A DNA stretch of 7,049 nucleotides. It comes from an uncultured Campylobacter sp. GTDB lineage: Bacteria; Campylobacterota; Campylobacteria; Campylobacterales; Campylobacteraceae. A program made the position numbers and the translations under genes. The stretch's first letter is position 1. Each line of letters opens with the position of its first letter. Of this stretch, positions 5,593 to 7,049 are shown in pieces. The stretch is from assembly GCA_905373295.1 (NCBI GenBank), contig CAJPSJ010000104.1, positions 1 to 7,049 of the forward strand. Direction: 5' to 3'. Under the pieces are notes generated by a model. That model did no database searches, was not told where the DNA came from, and worked only from the letters and a program-made list of their open reading frames with translations.

Positions 5593-6117
5593 TTGTTCTC
5601 CTTTTAAATTTGGTTTATTGAATTTTGATATTTTTGCATTCGGGTCTGCTCCTTGCCAAACCGCTGATAGCTCCACGATTTCGCCCTCATAGATTTGATA
5701 ATGATCTACTCCTTCGATCTTATCCATCTCCTTTACTTTATAATCCCCAAAGCCAACGCTTACCGAGTCGCTTAGCCCGGCTTTATATTTAGCGTAGGCT
5801 TCTTTTGAGCTGGCGACCTCATCGCTAAATTCGACCTTGACCTTAAAATCTCCGTTTTGGAATTTTTGGTCTGTGATTTTGCCGATCGCGTTTGCGAAGG
5901 TCGGCTCGTGGTCGAGATATAGGGTTTTAGCGTTAAATTTAACGCCACTCGTATCTACGCTCAAATAATACTCATCGCCCCAAAACGTGGCGCGCTTATG
6001 CAGATTGTTTTTGCTAAGCGCGATAAAGCTTATGGTTTTGTGCTCATCGTCAAACGCGGCATCTTTACCAAACGTTACGCTGAAATTCTTGATATCATCT
6101 AGTATTTTTTTATCCAT
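4330..6117 (-). CDS. Prohead protease / scaffold / major capsid protein fusion
   Basis: A single 595-residue ORF joins three head functions. Residues about 1-168 look like an HK97-type (S78) prohead protease. The likely catalytic residues are His70 in LYLDHEP, Ser120 in LSDSVSVGF, and Glu149 in EIVELSAVWQGADPNA; these are matched to the family pattern by eye. Residues about 170-275 are rich in Gln, Glu and Lys with predicted helical character, like the delta/scaffold domain that the protease removes. Residues about 280-595 resemble the HK97-fold major capsid protein, with IGRFTLPDSF, WLPNLSANLTIP, VEEGKRRDAENLSFDAI and the C-terminal GNFEDIWIGAFGSLEVL. In most phages protease and capsid are adjacent separate genes; annotated protease/capsid fusions are known in some prophages. 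The start at 6117 has an SD (AAGGGG) inside the portal gene end. An internal ATG at 5592 (Met176) may start a separate scaffold-capsid product. The fusion appears continuous, with no stop or obvious frameshift. Confidence 0.88.
   Translation of the reverse strand: MDKKILDDIKNFSVTFGKDAAFDDEHKTISFIALSKNNLHKRATFWGDEYYLSVDTSGVKFNAKTLYLDHEPTFANAIGKITDQKFQNGDFKVKVEFSDEVASSKEAYAKYKAGLSDSVSVGFGDYKVKEMDKIEGVDHYQIYEGEIVELSAVWQGADPNAKISKFNKPNLKGEQMPENDKNTGLAQQGAEQNQQRGGFAEVSKRSEQNEPKKQEEQIAMQKAEQKNIIELAQILGRDKEGLEAIAAGKSYAEFSKDMAKLNAQSKFETVNIKAKGRQDDGEFSLANIIKSAVDRNIDLSRELEFKGREIGRFTLPDSFIANFADNITSTGTASDAVNREYRGDLLVEQLKQDSKLLSFCTWLPNLSANLTIPRDTSSITADFVEEGKRRDAENLSFDAIQLSPHTLNANIVITRMMLNMSAFELESFAYKKLKDAIRKKLEQTLLYGAGVVKGLFETSGVPSIAGFMTTPTLENVLKFGDSLDAAGLDTEHSKFFLNGTDISKLRATKRGNSVERMLIDTGDSDLQGYAYFKNNNLKAGDVIFGNFEDIWIGAFGSLEVLPLMQEGGNVLLQAFYDIDAKLAREKSFAISKTSA
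5590..5605 (-). promoter_or_regulatory. Internal ribosome binding site within the protease-capsid fusion
   Basis: On the minus strand, AAAAGGAG at 5605-5598 is followed by a 5-nt spacer and ATG at 5592-5590, in frame with the capsid. It is as good as or better than the sites in front of the genes whose starts are certain in this operon, for example AAAGGAG before the gene at 4258. It suggests independent initiation of the scaffold-capsid part. Confidence 0.55.
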
Positions 6118-7049
6118 TTTTGCCCCTTTTGATTTTTTCTATCTCTTGCAATTTCTGCACGATCTGTTTCTCCTTCTCAAGTTCATCGATATAAGTGTCA
6201 TATTCGATGCCTTTTTCCCTCAAAACCTCGATGCGCGTTTTAAACCCCGCCTCGATAGCTTTGGCGTTTGCTACTACTTCTTTGCTCGGATCGATATACT
6301 CCCAACCTTGCGGTTTAAACGAAAAATGACGTAGCACGAGCTCGTAATCTCTCACGCTTATGCGGTTGTTTAGCAGCTCGATAAGTAGCCATTCTTTAAA
6401 AACGGCATTATGAAATTTGCGGCGTAAGAAATTTTGAATTCGCCTAAATCCGCGTCTTTCGCTTGTCGTGCCTTGGCGTATGGAACTATAATTCACTTCG
6501 CGCAGATCACCTGTAAGGGTCGCATAGCTAACGCCCAAAGATCGCGCCACTTCTTGATTTGTGCTTTTTAAATAAAACTCGATATTCGTAGGATTGTGCG
6601 GGTCGATGAATTGCGGAGTTATACCCTCGTCCAAAAATCTCATCTTGCCAACCTCTACGCTTTCGGGTAGCTCGGGGGCTTTATTTTCTATGAGCTCGCC
6701 CGTATTGTCGTCAAATTCCGCTCCTACTCCGACTATCGCGCCTTCGTCCTTCCTAAGATAAAAGCCCGTCATCTCGCTGCCTAAACGAGCGCGATTGAGT
6801 TCGGCTTTTTTGAATTTATCTTTTTGATGCATGTCAAATATCGCCGTTGCAAGCTTTGAATTCCCACGCGCTTGTTTAGCGATGAGCGGTTTTCTGATAT
6901 GGATGATGTCTTTTGCCTCTATCACTAAGCGAGTATAATCGTCTTTTTTTATGTAGTATTTTGTCGGTGTTAAGGAATACTTTCCGGCTCTTTTTATGCC
7001 ACATTTTATAAACCCACTCTCGTCCGTGTAGTCGTTATCTATCTCTTCC
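6110..7049 (-). CDS. Phage portal protein, lambda family (partial, N-terminus outside window)
   Basis: Portal subunit: it forms the ring at the capsid vertex through which DNA is packaged and to which the neck binds. The frame is open to the right edge, giving 312 visible codons; lambda-family portals are usually about 480-540 residues, so roughly a third is missing. The GTG at 6925 is not the real start, because 41 in-frame codons without a stop lie upstream of it. Family hallmarks in the visible part are the IEAKDIIHIRKP segment (the usual 'evIHlfrp' region), the LTGDLREVNYSSIR block, the following ERRGFRRIQNFLRRKFH segment, and the late W-x-YIDPSKE-x3-A-x3-AI-x-AG-x2-TR pattern. The C-terminus is a charged, probably coiled-coil tail (ELEKEKQIVQKLQEIEKIKR). 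Its end overlaps the next gene by 8 nt, and its last codons carry that gene's Shine-Dalgarno (AAGGGG, 5 nt before the ATG). Terminase is expected just outside the window to the right. Confidence 0.9.
   Translation of the reverse strand, partial: EEIDNDYTDESGFIKCGIKRAGKYSLTPTKYYIKKDDYTRLVIEAKDIIHIRKPLIAKQARGNSKLATAIFDMHQKDKFKKAELNRARLGSEMTGFYLRKDEGAIVGVGAEFDDNTGELIENKAPELPESVEVGKMRFLDEGITPQFIDPHNPTNIEFYLKSTNQEVARSLGVSYATLTGDLREVNYSSIRQGTTSERRGFRRIQNFLRRKFHNAVFKEWLLIELLNNRISVRDYELVLRHFSFKPQGWEYIDPSKEVVANAKAIEAGFKTRIEVLREKGIEYDTYIDELEKEKQIVQKLQEIEKIKRGKNG

Noticed and set aside
6110..6925. Portal gene starting at the GTG at 6925
   Set aside because: The frame remains open for 41 codons to the window edge and the visible protein lacks the N-terminal part of the family, so 6925 is internal.
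1..7049. Anti-phage defence system, CRISPR array, transposon or tRNA/att site
   Set aside because: The whole minus strand is occupied by structural phage genes; no repeat-spacer pattern, transposase or tRNA-like fold was seen in the short gaps.

Overview
The window is a piece of a contractile-tailed (myovirus-type) prophage or phage late operon, with every gene on the minus strand, so it reads from right to left. Moderately AT-rich DNA, frequent AAATTT/TTTAAA words, GGAG-type ribosome binding sites and the protein style suggest Campylobacterota, most likely a Campylobacter species with a GC content above that of C. jejuni. This host call is inference from composition and remembered homologues. 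No host gene, integrase, att site, tRNA or CRISPR is visible.

Layout in transcription order. Head module: a lambda-family portal protein that enters at the right edge without its N-terminus (7049-6110); an unusual single ORF fusing an HK97-type prohead protease, a scaffold-like region and an HK97-fold major capsid protein (6117-4330); a 71-nt gap with a perfect 10-bp hairpin; a small protein with a charged tail (4258-3968). Connector module: a head-tail joining-like protein (3971-3675) and a tail-terminator-like protein (3678-3292). Baseplate module in the P2 order V-W-J-I-H: spike gpV (3292-2675), gp25/W wedge protein (2617-2327), gpJ (2330-1296), gpI (1296-691), and tail fibre gpH (707-78), whose collar domain continues in another frame to the left edge (117-1).

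The genes form a tightly packed operon. Most junctions are ATGA or TGATG overlaps, which implies translational coupling; only two gaps exceed 50 nt (4259-4329 and 2618-2674). The products would build the portal vertex, the self-processing capsid, the neck, and the baseplate with spike and fibres. Terminase should lie to the right, and sheath, tube, tape measure and fibre chaperone to the left, by analogy with P2.

Three points deserve attention. The tail fibre reading frame is broken exactly where a well-conserved tail-collar sequence continues in the -1 frame. The protease-capsid fusion contains an in-frame ATG preceded by a strong Shine-Dalgarno sequence at the protease/scaffold boundary, so a separate capsid precursor may be made. 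A strong hairpin lies just after the capsid gene.
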